Made by a program: the position numbers and the translations under genes. Positions 35,444 through 49,694 of a DNA stretch of 64,000 bases are shown here, piece after piece; position 1 is the stretch's first letter, and every line of letters begins with the position of its first letter. The notes under the pieces are model-generated. The model made no database searches and was not told the origin of the DNA. It saw only the letters and a program-made list of their open reading frames with translations. Source of the stretch: Blastomyces gilchristii SLH14081 (Eukaryota > Ascomycota > Eurotiomycetes > Onygenales > Ajellomycetaceae); NCBI RefSeq assembly GCF_000003855.2, contig NW_003101682.1:3126386-3190385 (forward strand), in the 5' to 3' direction.

Positions 35444-35965
35444 TAAATTTATACCTTTTCCTTTACAAATCCCAGCAAGTTGAATTAGTTATTTTCATGA
35501 ATCGTTCATTACCGCATCCTGCGTTCCCAGCTATCGCCTACCTGTGTTTACCCTTCCAAATTTCACGAAATTTACCTGATTTAACATTGACAACGGTACA
35601 TACTAGTAGGCTCTCCTACTACCCTATTTCTATTCCACACTGTTACCATTATTATTGTCAATATTAAATACCATAATCCGTACAGAGCACAACTGCGCCT
35701 TAATGGTTGGGAATCTAAGCAGGGGCGCCGGCCAATCTATCGGGCCGAGCGAATCACATGACAAACCCTAATCACGAGATCAGAGCTGCCAAAACTAATG
35801 GCAAAAAAAAAGTCGGCAAAACCAACATCGCCGTGACTCGATTCCTCCTCCCCAAACACTAAATTCCCACATATCCGTCAAAACACCGTAGTTTCACTTC
35901 AGAGACTCCGAGAATACATATATCTCTAGGAATTGGTAATTCTGGACCAGTGTCATACCCACATC
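35444..35965. promoter_or_regulatory. SHMT upstream region
   Basis: 522 bp between RPA34.5 and SHMT. It includes TGACTC at 35834-35839, a partial match to the Gcn4/CpcA site TGACTCA. This would fit amino-acid-starvation control, but a six-base match is weak. Confidence 0.35.
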
Positions 35966-37616
35966 ATGGCAACATACGCTCTATCGCCGTCTCACCGAGA
36001 CGTAAGTATCCCACTGGAAGTTCGGATGGAATACCAAATGGCTAACACCATATGGACAGCAACTCGAGAAATCTCTGACAGAGTCCGATCCAGAGATTGC
36101 TGAGATTATGGTATGTAACGATTTCTGTTTTGTTTTTGCTTATTGCCATGATCAATTGCCATTTCCCAAGACTAGCTTTTTGCCCCTCATTTACTGACCA
36201 ATTCCCCCTCCAAACAGAAAAAGGAGACTCAACGCCAACGAGAGTCAGTCGTTCTGATCGCTTCTGAAAACTTTACCTCCCGTTCTGTGTTCGATGCTCT
36301 GGGATCGCCCATGTCAAATAAATATTCCGAGGGTTACCCCGGCGCCAGATATTATGGCGGAAACCAACACATCGACTCCATTGAGCTTACCTGCCAGTCG
36401 AGGGCTCTCAAGGCGTTCAGCCTGGACCCAGCCAAGTGGGGTGTCAACGTACAGGCCTTGAGTGGAAGCCCTGCCAACCTGGAAGTTTATCAGGCCTTGA
36501 TGAGACCACACGACAGACTGATGGGTTTGGATCTTCCTCACGGAGGACATCTGAGCCATGGATATCAGACCCCACAGAAAAAGTATGTATAACATAAGAT
36601 GTCAATAATTTCCTCCAAAATAAGTGGCATTAACAATCCACACCGTGAATAGGATTTCCGCTATTTCGACATATTTTGAAACTTTCCCATATCAGGTCGA
36701 CCTCGAGACTGGCATCATCGATTATGACACCCTCGCCAAAAACGCCAAGCTTTACCGACCAAAATGTCTAGTTGCAGGCACTTCCGCATACTGCCGTTTA
36801 ATTGATTACAAGAGGATGCGTGAGATCGCTGACTCCGTCGGCGCTTACCTGATTGTCGACATGGCTCATATTGCCGGCCTCATTGCTGCTGGTGTCATCC
36901 CATCTCCGTTCGAGTATGCTGACGTGGTCACCACTACAACCCACAAGTCCCTCCGTGGCCCCAGAGGAGCCATGATCTTCTTCCGCAAGGGTGTTAGAAG
37001 TGTCGACCCCAAGACTGGAAAGGAAACCATGTACGACCTCGAAGGTCCCATTAACTTCTCCGTCTTCCCTGGCCACCAGGGTGGGCCCCATAACCACACA
37101 ATCACCGCAATGGCTGTTGCGTTGAAGCAAGTCGATACCCCAGAGTTCAAGCAATATCAACAACAAGTGCTGAAGAATGCTAAAGCCCTCGAGGAAGAAT
37201 TCAAGAGACTGGGCTACAAACTCGTCTCTGACGGAACAGATAGTCACATGGTCCTTCTGGATCTGAGGCCAAAGGCCCTTGACGGTGCCCGGGTCGAGGC
37301 CGTCCTGGAACAGATCAACATTGCCTGCAACAAGAACTCCATCCCTGGTGATAAATCCGCATTATCACCCTGCGGCATTCGAATTGGTGCCCCAGCCATG
37401 ACCAGCCGTGGCATGGGCGAGGAGGACTTCAAGCGCATCGCCAACTATATCGACAAGGCTATCGATATCTGCAAGAGCGTCCAAACCGGCTTGCCCAAGG
37501 AGGCTAACAAGCTTAAGGACTTCAAGGCTAAGGTGGCCAGTGAAAGCATTCCGGAGATTTTGGATCTGCGCAAAGAGATGGCCGCATGGGCCAGCACTTT
37601 CCCTCTGCCAGTCTAA
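35966..37616 (+). CDS. SHM2: Serine hydroxymethyltransferase, cytosolic
   Basis: PLP enzyme that interconverts serine and glycine while charging tetrahydrofolate with a one-carbon unit. Exons: 35966-36001, 36060-36110, 36218-36582, 36653-37616; all junctions are in phase, and the product is 471 residues, the usual length. Recognised motifs: [33 protein letters not shown], and the PLP-lysine motif [15 protein letters not shown] (Lys about residue 249), then [13 protein letters not shown] and [19 protein letters not shown]. The N-terminus ([12 protein letters not shown]) shows no mitochondrial presequence, so this is the cytosolic form; a mitochondrial paralogue would be elsewhere. The first two exons are only 36 and 51 nt and could be missed by gene predictors. 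Confidence 0.97.
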
Positions 37617-38320
37617 AAAGGGATTTCGCGATTCATTTTTTGGAAAAATTCTAGTTCCAGCCAGGCTCGAGTCCATTTATAATCGACGGGTTAGGATCCG
37701 AAAAGGAAAAAGCGTGATGGAACAAGAGGTAGGGGATAAAACAAAAGTAGTATTTATTTTCAACCTAACATGAGGACAACGAAGATTACTTGCATGATGG
37801 GCATGAGTTCAATGGATTTTCAACAAGCGATCCATGGCGCAGCTGGGCGATTCTATATGTATATTTTATTCTTGCATTTCTTTTTTCTCATTCTCTCTCA
37901 TCTTCTTTCATTGGGCATATCTGAATCTCATCGTCAGAATGCTTACAAATTATCTAACGTGGGTACGAATTCAACCACCCACGAGCTGATATACGCACAT
38001 GCATGCTCACATCTCCTTCTTAATCCCATCTAAGTTCCGAAATGACTTGCCACCCGCAGACATTTTAGGGTAGTCGGTTAGTTCATGCTAAAAAGCAATG
38101 AAATATGTAATCAGTCTATCCCTGAATTATTATTACCTTAACCTTAAAACCGTGAATCTTGACATACAACCAGGTAACGCCAAACCAACCACTCCATAGT
38201 TCCCCTAGTATATAAATAAGAGAAAATAATAGCGCCTTACTCCATCGCATTTCCTCAAATAAATGAAAACATCGACAAAATCTTTGGCACCAGAATAAAA
38301 CCACTCCAGAAAACATCATG
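37617..38320. other. Convergent intergenic region SHMT/MED9
   Basis: AT-rich DNA between two 3' ends. Nothing recognised beyond presumed 3' UTRs. Confidence 0.6.
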
Positions 38321-38941
38321 TTATCCCGTCCCTGTCAGTCCCGTAACCACCCTACTTCTCCTCCCAAACTCTACAATAATCCCCTTCAGCCTCTCAATCT
38401 TCTCTTCTAGTGCCTTAATCTCACCCTCCTGCTCCGCCACATCCCGCTGCATATCCGGCAATGCCGCCAACGCCGCCTTGGCCTTTTGAATGCGAATTTT
38501 CACCGCGCTAGCTTCCGACAGCAGCAACTTTGGGTCCAAAAAAGCAACTGCAGCTGCGTCTATGGTATTGGGACGCGCAGCGGTTGCATTGGCAGACGAC
38601 GCTCCGTGGCCCGGCCCGGGTCCGCCGATAGCTGATGATGGTCCGTCATTGCCGCCTGTAGAGGTTGGGTCTGCGGGGTGTTGGTGCGGGTCTGAAGAGC
38701 TTGAGGAAAGGCGAAGGAGGAGGTCGTGGAGCGCGGGGAGGATATCGAAGGTTTGTGGAGGAGGGAAGGGGGCGGGTTGTGCGGTGTCTTGCGGCTCCGG
38801 CTGGAGTTGGGGCTGGGTCTGGGATTGGAATTGCTGGGAGAAGCTGGGTGTCGCGGGTGAGGATGTGCCTGTGGCCGGTTGGAGGGAGGAGGCTTTCTGG
38901 CCTGGGAGGGAGGCGGAGGTGGGTGTTCGCGAAGATGCCAT
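38321..38941 (-). CDS. MED9: Mediator complex subunit 9
   Basis: Subunit of the Mediator middle module, which links transcription activators to RNA polymerase II. Single exon, 206 residues. The N-terminal half is low-complexity (Ser/Pro/Gln-rich). FDILPALHDLLLRLSS opens the conserved part, and a C-terminal helical segment (about 140-195, LDPKLLLSEASAVKIRIQKA then LPDMQRDVAEQEGEIKALEE) matches the Med9/Cse2 coiled coil that pairs with Med4. The family is short and poorly conserved, so the call rests on the order of these two blocks. Confidence 0.82.
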   Translation of the reverse strand: MASSRTPTSASLPGQKASSLQPATGTSSPATPSFSQQFQSQTQPQLQPEPQDTAQPAPFPPPQTFDILPALHDLLLRLSSSSSDPHQHPADPTSTGGNDGPSSAIGGPGPGHGASSANATAARPNTIDAAAVAFLDPKLLLSEASAVKIRIQKAKAALAALPDMQRDVAEQEGEIKALEEKIERLKGIIVEFGRRSRVVTGLTGTG

Positions 38942-39377
38942 TATAATAATCTCTGGGTGCTCCCGCCTAGTTCCGGGTTGTAGGTTAGTTAATTGTTATG
39001 GTTGTGATGCAGAAGCCCTTGAGCCGCCCTAGCTGCCGCCGTTGTCATCAGCAAGTGTGGTGGTGGCGCGCAAGGCAAGTAAGTGAGTTAATGTTGTAAT
39101 CGATATCTCCTTGTTTTTTGATTCTAATTCCGGAGCAAACCCGTTTCGGTGACGTAGAACAACCCAAGCTGACTACGCAGAATATATTTAAGACTACCAA
39201 AATGCCCCTCCTCCCCCGCCAACATTTATTTCTCCTCCATACACATACATCTTTGCACATAGATAATACACTATTACCAGTTAAATCGCTAAACATAACC
39301 AATTGCTGCCCTTATGTTAATCAATTGGCGACAATAATTTACTAATTATCTCTGTACCCTCGACATTCCTCGTCACC
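38942..39377. promoter_or_regulatory. Shared upstream region of MED9 and phosphoglycerate mutase
   Basis: 436 bp between divergent start codons. No specific sites recognised. Confidence 0.45.
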
Positions 39378-41168
39378 ATGGCCAAGGTCGACCAAAAAAC
39401 TGTGTTGAGTATGTTAATATTCCTCAATTGCTTCACACAACCCCCTATATACCATCATTCTCTCAGAGAAACAGTGTATGATTAACGCCAACGCTGACCC
39501 TTAACAGTCGTTATTGACGGCTGGGGTATTGCTGGCCCCGACTCCCCTCCTGATGGGGACGCAATCGCCGCTGCTGACGCTCCCGTCATGTCCTCCTTCG
39601 CCGACTCCAATTCCAAAACTGCACAGGGCTATACCGAGCTCGACGCCTCCTCCCTTGCCGTGGGCCTCCCCGAAGGCCTCATGGGAAACAGTGAGGTGGG
39701 CCATCTGAACATTGGCGCCGGCCGCGTTGTCTGGCAGGATGTCGTACGCATCGACCTAACCCTGAGGAAAGGAGAGATGAACAAAACCGAGAACATCGTC
39801 AAGTCGTTCCAGAAGGCGAAAGATGGCAATGGGCGATTGCATCTGCTCGGCCTCATCTCTGACGGCGGTGTCCATTCGCACATCAACCATCTGTTCGGAC
39901 TACTACAGGTGGCTAAGGACATGCAGGTTCCCAAGGTCTTTATCCATTTCTTTGGTGATGGGAGAGATACGGATCCAAAGAGTGCGACTGGGTATATGCA
40001 GCAGTTGCTTGATAAGACCAAGGAATTGGGTGTGGGTGAGTTGGCGACTGTGGTTGGGAGATATTATGCTATGGATCGCGATAAGCGGTGGGACCGTGTC
40101 GAAGTCGCTATGCACGGGCTCGTTACTGGCGAAGGAGGGGAGGAATCGACGGATCCGGTCAAGACCATCCAAGAGAGATATGAGAAAGGGGAGAATGATG
40201 AGTTCTTGAAGCCAATTATTATTGGAGGAAAGGAGAGGAGAATCCAAGGTACATTTCGCCTTTCCCCCGCCGTGTATTTCGTACTTGCTTACCCGAATAT
40301 ACAGACAACGACACGCTCTTCTTCTTCAACTACCGCTCTGACCGTGTGCGGGAAATAACGCAGCTCCTAGGGGACGTGGACCGATCGCCCAAACCAAACT
40401 TCCCTTACCCCAAAGACATCTCTATCACAACGATGACCCAATACAAGACAGACTACAAATTCCCCATCGCCTTCCCCCCACAGCACATGGGCAATGTTCT
40501 CGCAGAATGGCTGGGCAAACAAGGTCTCAAACAATGCCACGTCGCCGAGACAGAGAAATACGCCCATGTCACCTTCTTCTTCAACGGCGGCGTCGAGAAG
40601 CACTTCCCTGGCGAGGAGCGGGAATTAATCCCGTCTCCCAGAGTAGCGACCTATGACCTCGACCCGAAAATGAGTGCTGCTCCCGTTGCGGATAAACTCG
40701 CTGAACGTATTGGGGAGAAGAAATTCGAGTTCCTGATGAACAATTTCGCCCCACCAGACATGGTGGGTCATACCGGAGTGTATGAAGCTACCATTGAGGC
40801 CGTGACGGCCACGGATAAGGCTATTGGACGGGTTTTCGAAGCCTGCAAGCAGAATGGATATATTCTTTTCGTTACTGCTGACCATGGGTACGTTTAGTTC
40901 AAGTAAATGTAACATAACATATATCTGAAGTCTGAAATACTAACAACGCTGGTACAGGAACGCCGAAGAGATGAAGAACGCTGAGGGAACACCCAAAACG
41001 TCACATACGACCAACAAAGTTCCCTTCATCATGGCTAATGCCCCAGAGGGATGGAGCTTGAAGAAGTCCGGTGGCGTTTTGGGTGATGTTGCGCCAACCA
41101 TCCTCGCGGCCATGGGCATTGAACAGCCCAAGGAAATGACGGGACAAAGTCTTCTCGTCAAGGCTTAG
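39378..41168 (+). CDS. gpmI: 2,3-bisphosphoglycerate-independent phosphoglycerate mutase
   Basis: Glycolytic enzyme interconverting 3- and 2-phosphoglycerate. It is the metal-dependent, cofactor-independent type of the alkaline phosphatase superfamily, unrelated to the animal enzyme. Exons: 39378-39408, 39508-40248, 40305-40887, 40958-41168; all junctions are in phase, and the product is 521 residues, as usual. Conserved metal and catalytic motifs: VIDGWG (metal Asp), MGNSEVGHLNIGAGR (phosphorylated Ser about residue 72), LISDGGVHSH, HFFGDGRDTDP, FFFNYRSDRVRE, NFAPPDMVGHTG and VTADHGNAEEM. The last motif is split by an intron inside the Gly codon. The first exon is only 31 nt. Confidence 0.97.
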
Positions 41169-41914
41169 AATGATTCTCTTTTTGTGTTGAGTGTAGTATC
41201 AGCATAGAGATAGACGGTCTGTATTCCTTTCTTCGAATGTGCGGTTTGTTTCATTTCTTTCTCTCCTTCAACCCTTCCATCCATGAAATGGACTAAAAAT
41301 ATTAGTACTTAGGGGATATAGACGCGTGGTAGAGCTATGACCAGTGCATATTTTGGCAATATCTTAATTTATAGTCGAATATCTTTTTTGTTAAAATTTT
41401 CTAGTCTTGGGGAAGTCCATGGTAAAGCACGTTGATGTGACCGCAACTTGCGGGATATGTGTGTGTCATTGAGCGATGATAACTCTGAACAGCTGCTGTC
41501 CTTTTCTCGGTGCAGATAAACAATTTGAAGCAAATGCGGGTGCATGCTATATTCAGGAAAAATAGTGCGCTAAACAAATACGCCGTTTTAACCCTCTTTT
41601 CCCTTTGTCAACCTCTGCTATTGGCACTGCTCTGTTGTCTTTGCAGCTCCCTGCGCTTGACCGTATTCCTAAATCTGTCAATTGCATTTGTCTTGGTCGC
41701 CAATGAATCTAGTTCCTCAGTCGCAATCGGTTCCCTTATAGGGAATTTAACCTAGAACATTCCCAGGATACATATAGTGGGGCAAATGCTCCCAAGGCTC
41801 GGAACGGTTTCGTAATAATCCAGTGTTACAGAGGGAAGATATGGCTCTGGGCAAAGGAACTGGACCTGGTCATCAAGTCATTATATTTATATAGGACCGT
41901 ATTGATTGTCACTA
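41169..41914. other. Convergent intergenic region
   Basis: DNA between the 3' ends of the phosphoglycerate mutase and prefoldin 6 genes. No gene supported; short frames only. Confidence 0.6.
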
Positions 41915-42609
41915 TCAGGCAGTAGCTGTGCCTTCTGGAGGCTGTTGCTGTTGTAATTGCGTTTGTAGTTGAATAATCTGCGAGAGAAAGGATCAGACAG
42001 GTGCTATAAAATGAGACGCTGACCAAGGGTGGTGCATACCTCAATCTTCTTTTTCTCGCTCTTCTCTTGAATATCACATATTTGCTTTTCGATTCGAGTT
42101 CTAGTCATCTCTCAAGTTAGCGATACATGTTGGTGAACGAAGAAATGTAATGCCCTTGTAGACAGGGCAAATATCCTTGCGAGTGGAAGGGGTGTTAAGG
42201 CGTGCACACACATCTCCTTTTCGATAAAACCCAGACGTCCGTCTACAGCCATCACGGCATCATGCTTATCTTGCTTAAGAAGAATCGGGCCAACCAATTT
42301 GTATATGTTCGCGTCGCTTTCAAGGGACTTGAATTCCTGTGTAGAGGGGTAATTCGAGAATATGTCAATGTGATAGTCCCAACCAAGGAATTACCAGTTC
42401 TTTTCCGCACCTTCTGTACACTTTTATTCTCCTGCTGCTGCGCTTCCAATTTCTCGCGGGCCTGTACAATCTCTTGGAGCTCTATGATAGTGCAATGATG
42501 GGTCTTAGTGGGTGTCTTTCATAGAAATGGGCTTGTTAGTGTACGCACCCGTTTCAAGCTTCTGGTACTCATCACTAAGCGCCTGAAGCTGTTTCTGTGG
42601 ATCTGCCAT
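41915..42609 (-). CDS. YKE2: Prefoldin subunit 6
   Basis: Beta-type subunit of the prefoldin chaperone, which passes nascent actin and tubulin to the cytosolic chaperonin. Five small exons: 42549-42609, 42411-42481, 42212-42336, 42040-42100, 41915-41977; all splice phases agree. The product is 126 residues, the normal length. The architecture is an N-terminal helix (MADPQKQLQALSDEYQKLET), a central hairpin (YKLVGPILLKQDKHDA) and a C-terminal helix (IQEKSEKKKIEIIQLQTQLQ), a prefoldin coiled-coil hairpin. No exon exceeds 125 nt, so no long open frame reveals the gene. It is head-to-head with VPS4. Confidence 0.93.
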
Positions 42610-43070
42610 GGCGACAATATAGAGAGGCGTTGTATATTAATATTAATGTTAGGGCAGAGGCTTGCTGTCTTTGAAAAGATGCAGGGGATGGTGTCAAGAC
42701 AGGATGTTTGTCATGAAACCACATCTCGATGGCAACCGCACTAGCGCGGAGTGTCGCCTGCACCTCACCCCATATTTAAATATCTCATTCCAATCCACAA
42801 CTTTCCACCTGCCAGCAACAACAGCCCCTGTTCTTTCACTTATTTAACTTGACATCCAAAGTTACAGGATATCTCCAGTTCTTGTCCAGTGCTGAATTTT
42901 GAGCGGCATCTGAGCACCATTCTACATACCACGCATTTCGTTTTGCTTGAGCGGGGGTTTACTTGTCGCAACCGCCGCCAAACACCCAGCGGAGGAACGT
43001 CGAATCGGGTCTCAACCCAGAGATCTATATTAGGTTCAGTCGATTAGAATTATAGGTATACCTTGCCGCC
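42610..43070. promoter_or_regulatory. Shared upstream region of prefoldin 6 and VPS4
   Basis: 461 bp between divergent starts. No specific sites recognised. Confidence 0.45.
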
Positions 43071-44644
<1,574 letters not shown>

Positions 44645-45478
44645 TATATTACATGTTTCCGTTTTACATTTCTATTTAGAGTCATACATGTTGCTTCTCT
44701 GGATGTTATGAGGCGCCCTTGTCCAGTTCTGATGAATGAATTATGAATGGTTGCGAGGCGCATTTTCGTCTTTGTTATCAAGTTCTGCTACCCTTATTGT
44801 CGCTTGATTATTTTGCTATCTCTTTCCTCAGATGGAATATTTATGATGAGCGCCTCTGGCTAGCCAACCTCAACCCCCTTTCTCGTCCGGATGACGATAC
44901 TCACATTGGTTTTTGGCACTTTTGTTCATCTCATTCCGCTCAGGTACATTCCTCACTTCCCCGGTAATTAAAAAACTTTGGATGATCTGTCATATCTCCA
45001 CTCCCCTCTATCATCCACACATTTCTATTATCATTTCAGCCGGGCGCGACTCAAAAGCGGAAATAGTGAGCGGTATAGAATAAATAATTATGGATGCCTT
45101 GCGTCTTACATGCAAATAAGAAGAAACCCAGAACGCCAGAAACTAATTATTGAGAACGCCAATGTACATCATATATATAAGGCTTGCCTATCAAGCAGAA
45201 ACCAACTAAACGAGAGAGTTGAAGATCATCATTATGCAAGCGGGGTTATAAAAAGGAAAAGAACACAGGGAAAAAGCTCCGTAGAGCAACGGTAGAGAAC
45301 CCCAGAAACACCGGGCAAAAGAACCATCAAGTGCTGTACATGGTAAGCAATGGATGAACATCAGGCGAGAAATACTCTCCAATTCAATCCTCTAAAAGTC
45401 AAGAAATTTGTAGATCGCATAGAAATAAGGAAACAGACGTAGAAGAAACGAGAATGGGAACCTTTAGACCAGAGTATA
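44645..45478. other. Convergent intergenic region VPS4/apsB
   Basis: AT-rich DNA between two 3' ends; no gene recognised. Confidence 0.6.
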
Positions 45479-48400
45479 TCAAATACTCTCAGCCGGTACG
45501 GCTTTCCTTCTCATACTCTCCCTTTTCTTCAATACCTCCCCCTTTGCTCTGCGAAGGCCTTCACCAAGCTTCTTTGACTTGCTCCATTCGGCACTCATCA
45601 TCTGCATCCGGCAGACAGCCAAGATTGTGCAGGCTACAGCTTTGAGTTTTAGCCGAGGGTTAAATTTCTTTCGAGGGCTTGGGGGCTTCACTCCCATTTC
45701 AGCGATCATTTTGAGATCGGTTTCGTTACTGTTTACAAGAAAAGTATGCATGTCAGTCATGACCATTGTTTGAAAGGAAGGAGGGGGACAAGAAGAAAAC
45801 ACTGCCAAGCTGGGAACATTCTGACGTACCAGGCAATCCGAACCCGTTCACCCAGCTCCATAAGCCCCTTACTCCACGCAAGGTCCCTGCGGAACTTCTC
45901 CTCCCGGGCCAATCGTGCCCTTAACCACATAATTTCCTTGCCTAAGCCATTTATTTCCCTGGCATGCCTTCCTTTTCGTTCTGAATGCTGCGTCAACTCA
46001 TCTAGTAGAGCGTCGTATCGGTCTTGTAATGACTCTAGCTCGCGATGAGCCGCGTCTGCTTTCTTCATGGAAATGGCGCGCTCGTCACGCACTCTCCGTA
46101 GGTGTATTCTCAATTCATTAACACGGGCGTCACGCTCGGAAAGTCGCACTGCTAGAGATTCGGCTTCAAGAGTCGAGGATTTAAGCAATTCGTGCAGGTC
46201 TTTACGCTCCTCTTCGTTTACTGTGGCATGTTGCAATTCGTGGTTTTGGCTTTTTAGATCTTTCATGGACTTGTGCATGTCAAGGAGCTGGCTGCGGAGG
46301 CTTCGAAGTTCCCCTTGGACTTCAAGTGTTGTCGGAGACCCGTTGGAAGAGCGAGTTGTTAGCTCTTTTGCTTTGAGCTCATGATTTTCCCGGTCCAATT
46401 CTACGATACGCGTTTTCAGGTCGCGGATAGAGGCCTTGAGCGTCGATTCACGCTGAAGTGCGTCTCTTTCTTGGCGTCGTGCATCTTCCAAGCTTCGCCG
46501 CAGGATTGAAAAGTCGGGTGACAGGGACGCTTCCACGCGAGGAGATGCCTGGTTGTTTAGGAGGGTCTCGAGTTCTCGGGTACGTAATTCAAGTCGCTCA
46601 GCTTTGCTTCTAGCGGCAACGAGTTCACGGTCGCGCCTTTCTGATGACATGAATATCTTATCTTGCAGTTGATCAATCTCTCCAGACAGTCGATTCTCCT
46701 CTGCTGCCGCCCGTACGATTTCATTGTCAAGATCGGCTTGTAATTTGTCTTTGGTTTCCAACAAAGTTCTCTTTTCGTCTCTCAGGCGGCTCAACTCGTT
46801 TTCGAGTCTCAGCTTAGATTTTCGGAGGTCAATCTTTTCCTGATCGAGGCGATAAGTATCATCGACTTGGCCTTGAATTCGACGGATTTGGCTTTGCAAT
46901 TCATCACGCTCAGCTTCTAGTTCAGCAGATGCCATGCGTAGATTATGAATCTCGATGTTCGCGTTGGCTAGGTTGTCCCGAGCAACTTGTCTCTCTTTAT
47001 TAGCCGCTTGCAACTGTTTCTCCAGATCTGAAGCGCCCGATTTCTGCTGATTTCCGGCAAAGGCTCTCTCTTCCTCAAGAGTAGCTTGCAATACCACAAT
47101 ATCATCCTCTAAGGCTTGCAACTTCTCTCTTAGGCTGCTTTCTTCCCGCCTAGCTGCCCTTAATTCTTCTTTAACACTCAGTAGTTCCTGCCTCTGACTT
47201 TCGGCAGCTTGGCGTTTGGACGCAATATCATCATTAAGCTCTTTGATTTGGCGGTTCAGTAGTTCCTCGTCTTGTAGATGGCGTTGCTTCTCGCTTTCGA
47301 TGATATTTTGGAGTTTATCTTCTCGACTAGATAGTGTTGTTTCGACGTTCTGTAGTTTGTCTATCGTCCGTTTATACCCAGCGGCTTGTTGTTCGACCTT
47401 CTCCTTTTGAAGTTCCAAACTCCGTTTCAGACTATCCCACCTATCCCGATCTGTTGCATGCTGACCCTCTCGATCTTCGATGTCATGTTTGAGGGACTCT
47501 ATTTCATCGTGAAGTTGGTCTAGCTGATTCCTATGCTGCAATCGGAGTTTGTCCGTGTCGTTCATGTATTGGTCCCTTTCCGCCTCGATTTGTTCTTCAA
47601 GATTCGATATCCTCGTCTTTGCCTGGGCCAGATCACGCTGAAGACTAGCAGACTCGTTTGTAAGGGCATCATGTCGAGTTTTCAAGACATCCTTCGCATT
47701 CTCTCCATTTCGAATATCGTCGTCGGCGTGGTGTAGACGTTCCGAAATGTCGTCCCGTTCCCTTCTAGCAATGTCCCGCTCATGCTGTGCTAAATCAATA
47801 TCGTCTTGCATCCTCGCTTTCTCGGCAGATAGGTCCTCTTTAAGCCCTTCAATTTCATCTTCAAGCATGGCTACCTCCCGAGTCTTACTCTGGAAATTTT
47901 CCTCCAGTACATTATGCTCCTTCCGGAGTTTGTTAAGTTCGTCCTCCAACTTGTGAGCTTTCTCCTCGAGTTGGCGACTGAGCCCCTTTGTGTAGAAGGA
48001 TTTGTCAGTCATTTCATCTTGAAGTTCCTTCAAATCTTTCACGGCTTGTTCCTTCTCTTCAATCGCCTCTTCACACTTTGACTTTGCTTCCCTTGCTTCT
48101 GACCTGGCTTCCTCTAGACTCTTTTGGAGGTCCTCTAACTGCTCCTTGGCCCGTTGAAGTTCGGCTTCAAGCTCAGCAACCGAGCTCTTCTCATCTTGCT
48201 GCTTTTCCTTCAGATTTTCAATCTCCTCTTTCTGGTTCTCAACAAGTTCGTTCTTCTGTCTGAGGTCATATTGAAGATCTTGTATCTCTTCCCGAAGTTG
48301 CTGTAAACTTTCTGACTCATTTTCTTTCATAGATTCCAACTCCTCTTGCAGCTCATGAAGTTCGTTTTCTTTGCTCTCCAAGTCTTCGCGCATTTGGTCC

Positions 48401-49365
48401 AATTCTCTCTGCACATTTTCATTAACGTGTCTCCGATTTGCCTGTGCCTGCAGCTCTTGTAATTCAACCTGACATCCGGCCAAATCCTGCTCCGCGCGCC
48501 GAAGACTCTTTTTGCATTGATGTAAATCCCTCTCCATCGTGAGTTTCGTGACCTTGAGTTCGGTGTTTTCTTGTATCGCGGCTTGGGCAAATTCGGGTTT
48601 CGACAACTTAAAATTTTGCTCTAAGAAATGGATCTTTAATTTTAGACCGAAATTCTCCTTGTCGAGTTTATTAATAACCTGCGATTCAATTTAGAAACTG
48701 TTAGTGACCTGTATAGGCTTTGGTTACGCGCAAATCAAAACTAGAAAGAGTACATTTTCTTGTTCCTTTAATGTCATCATATTATGTCCATCCCCGACAA
48801 CGTTGCCATTCCTCCCTGGCAGGGTAGGGAGAGGGGTGCTCTGAGCGCTGCTGCTGGCTATCCGTGGAACGGGCGTAGGGTCACCGTCAAGGTTCGTGGA
48901 GTCATCGCCATATCCAGTCATATCCATGTTTGGCAACCCCGGGGTATTGCGGTTACTGTGATATCCATTTCTCAAAGCCGCTGGCGTTTCAGGCCCAGAG
49001 CGTCGACGTGTCGAATTATTATGTCGGATAAAGTTATTCCTGGAAACGCTATTCAACATCGGAGTAAATTCTCCCTTGGGCGGGGGGATAGTTGGAAGAT
49101 TGCGGCGGTCATGGAGAGCATTTCTCGTCGGGTTTAGTCGTGAGCCCGCTCTGGGCGTTTTTAGGCTGAATTCAGAACGCTTTCGACTTCGCCCAGTTTC
49201 GAAGCCTTTGATTAAATCATGGTCTTTGGAAGGCGATTGAAATGAGTTTTCAACGGAGCCTAAAGCCGACAAATTGTTTCGCGCAACGCTGCGGAAGCCA
49301 TTGGTCAAATAAGTCGCGTTCCCATCAATTTCGGTGCGTGGGGTATCGATGTAAGGCAGTGCCAT
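45479..49365 (-). CDS. apsB: Anucleate primary sterigmata protein B (microtubule-organising centre coiled-coil protein)
   Basis: Large coiled-coil protein of spindle pole bodies and septal microtubule-organising centres in filamentous fungi, related to fission yeast Mto1/Pcp1. In Aspergillus it is needed for nuclear positioning and conidiation. Exons: 48754-49365, 45830-48678, 45479-45728; phases agree, and the product is 1,236 residues. The N-terminal ~200 residues are disordered with LPTIPPPKGEFTPMLNS. The first junction rebuilds the gamma-tubulin-recruiting Cnn motif (TLKEQENVINKLDKENFGLK, then LKIHFLEQNF). About residues 225-1130 are almost continuous heptad-like coiled coil rich in Glu, Leu, Lys and Arg. 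The C-terminus (LKMIAEMGVKPPSPRKKFNP) is basic. The ATG at 49365 is chosen because the upstream open frame is not protein-like. Apart from the Cnn motif, the coiled coil alone would be uninformative. Confidence 0.88.
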
Positions 49366-49694
49366 TTTTGCCCTATAGATGACGGTTAACCTGAATCGTG
49401 CTGGGCTGGTCGTATATTCATTATAAGGAAAATCATTGAATGGGAATGCGTACCCCCCAGAACCTTGGTGAGAAATAAAATACGCGGTGACGATGCGGAA
49501 AGATGGGTTTGGATTCTTGGATGCTGCGATGTTTACATCTAGCCTAATCGGGCGTAGCGCACTCCCGCTGCGTATTTTCAATCGGCAAAACATCGGCCCG
49601 GGTGTTTGCAGAATTGGTGAGGTCATTGTGACTGGAAAAATATTCAAAGGTTGCCCTGAAAGTGAATAGATAGCAACGTTGGATTAATATCAAC
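49366..49694. promoter_or_regulatory. Shared upstream region of apsB and the SGT1/ecdysoneless gene
   Basis: 329 bp between divergent starts. The apsB frame stays open upward to 49647, but this looks like read-through. No specific sites recognised. Confidence 0.4.
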
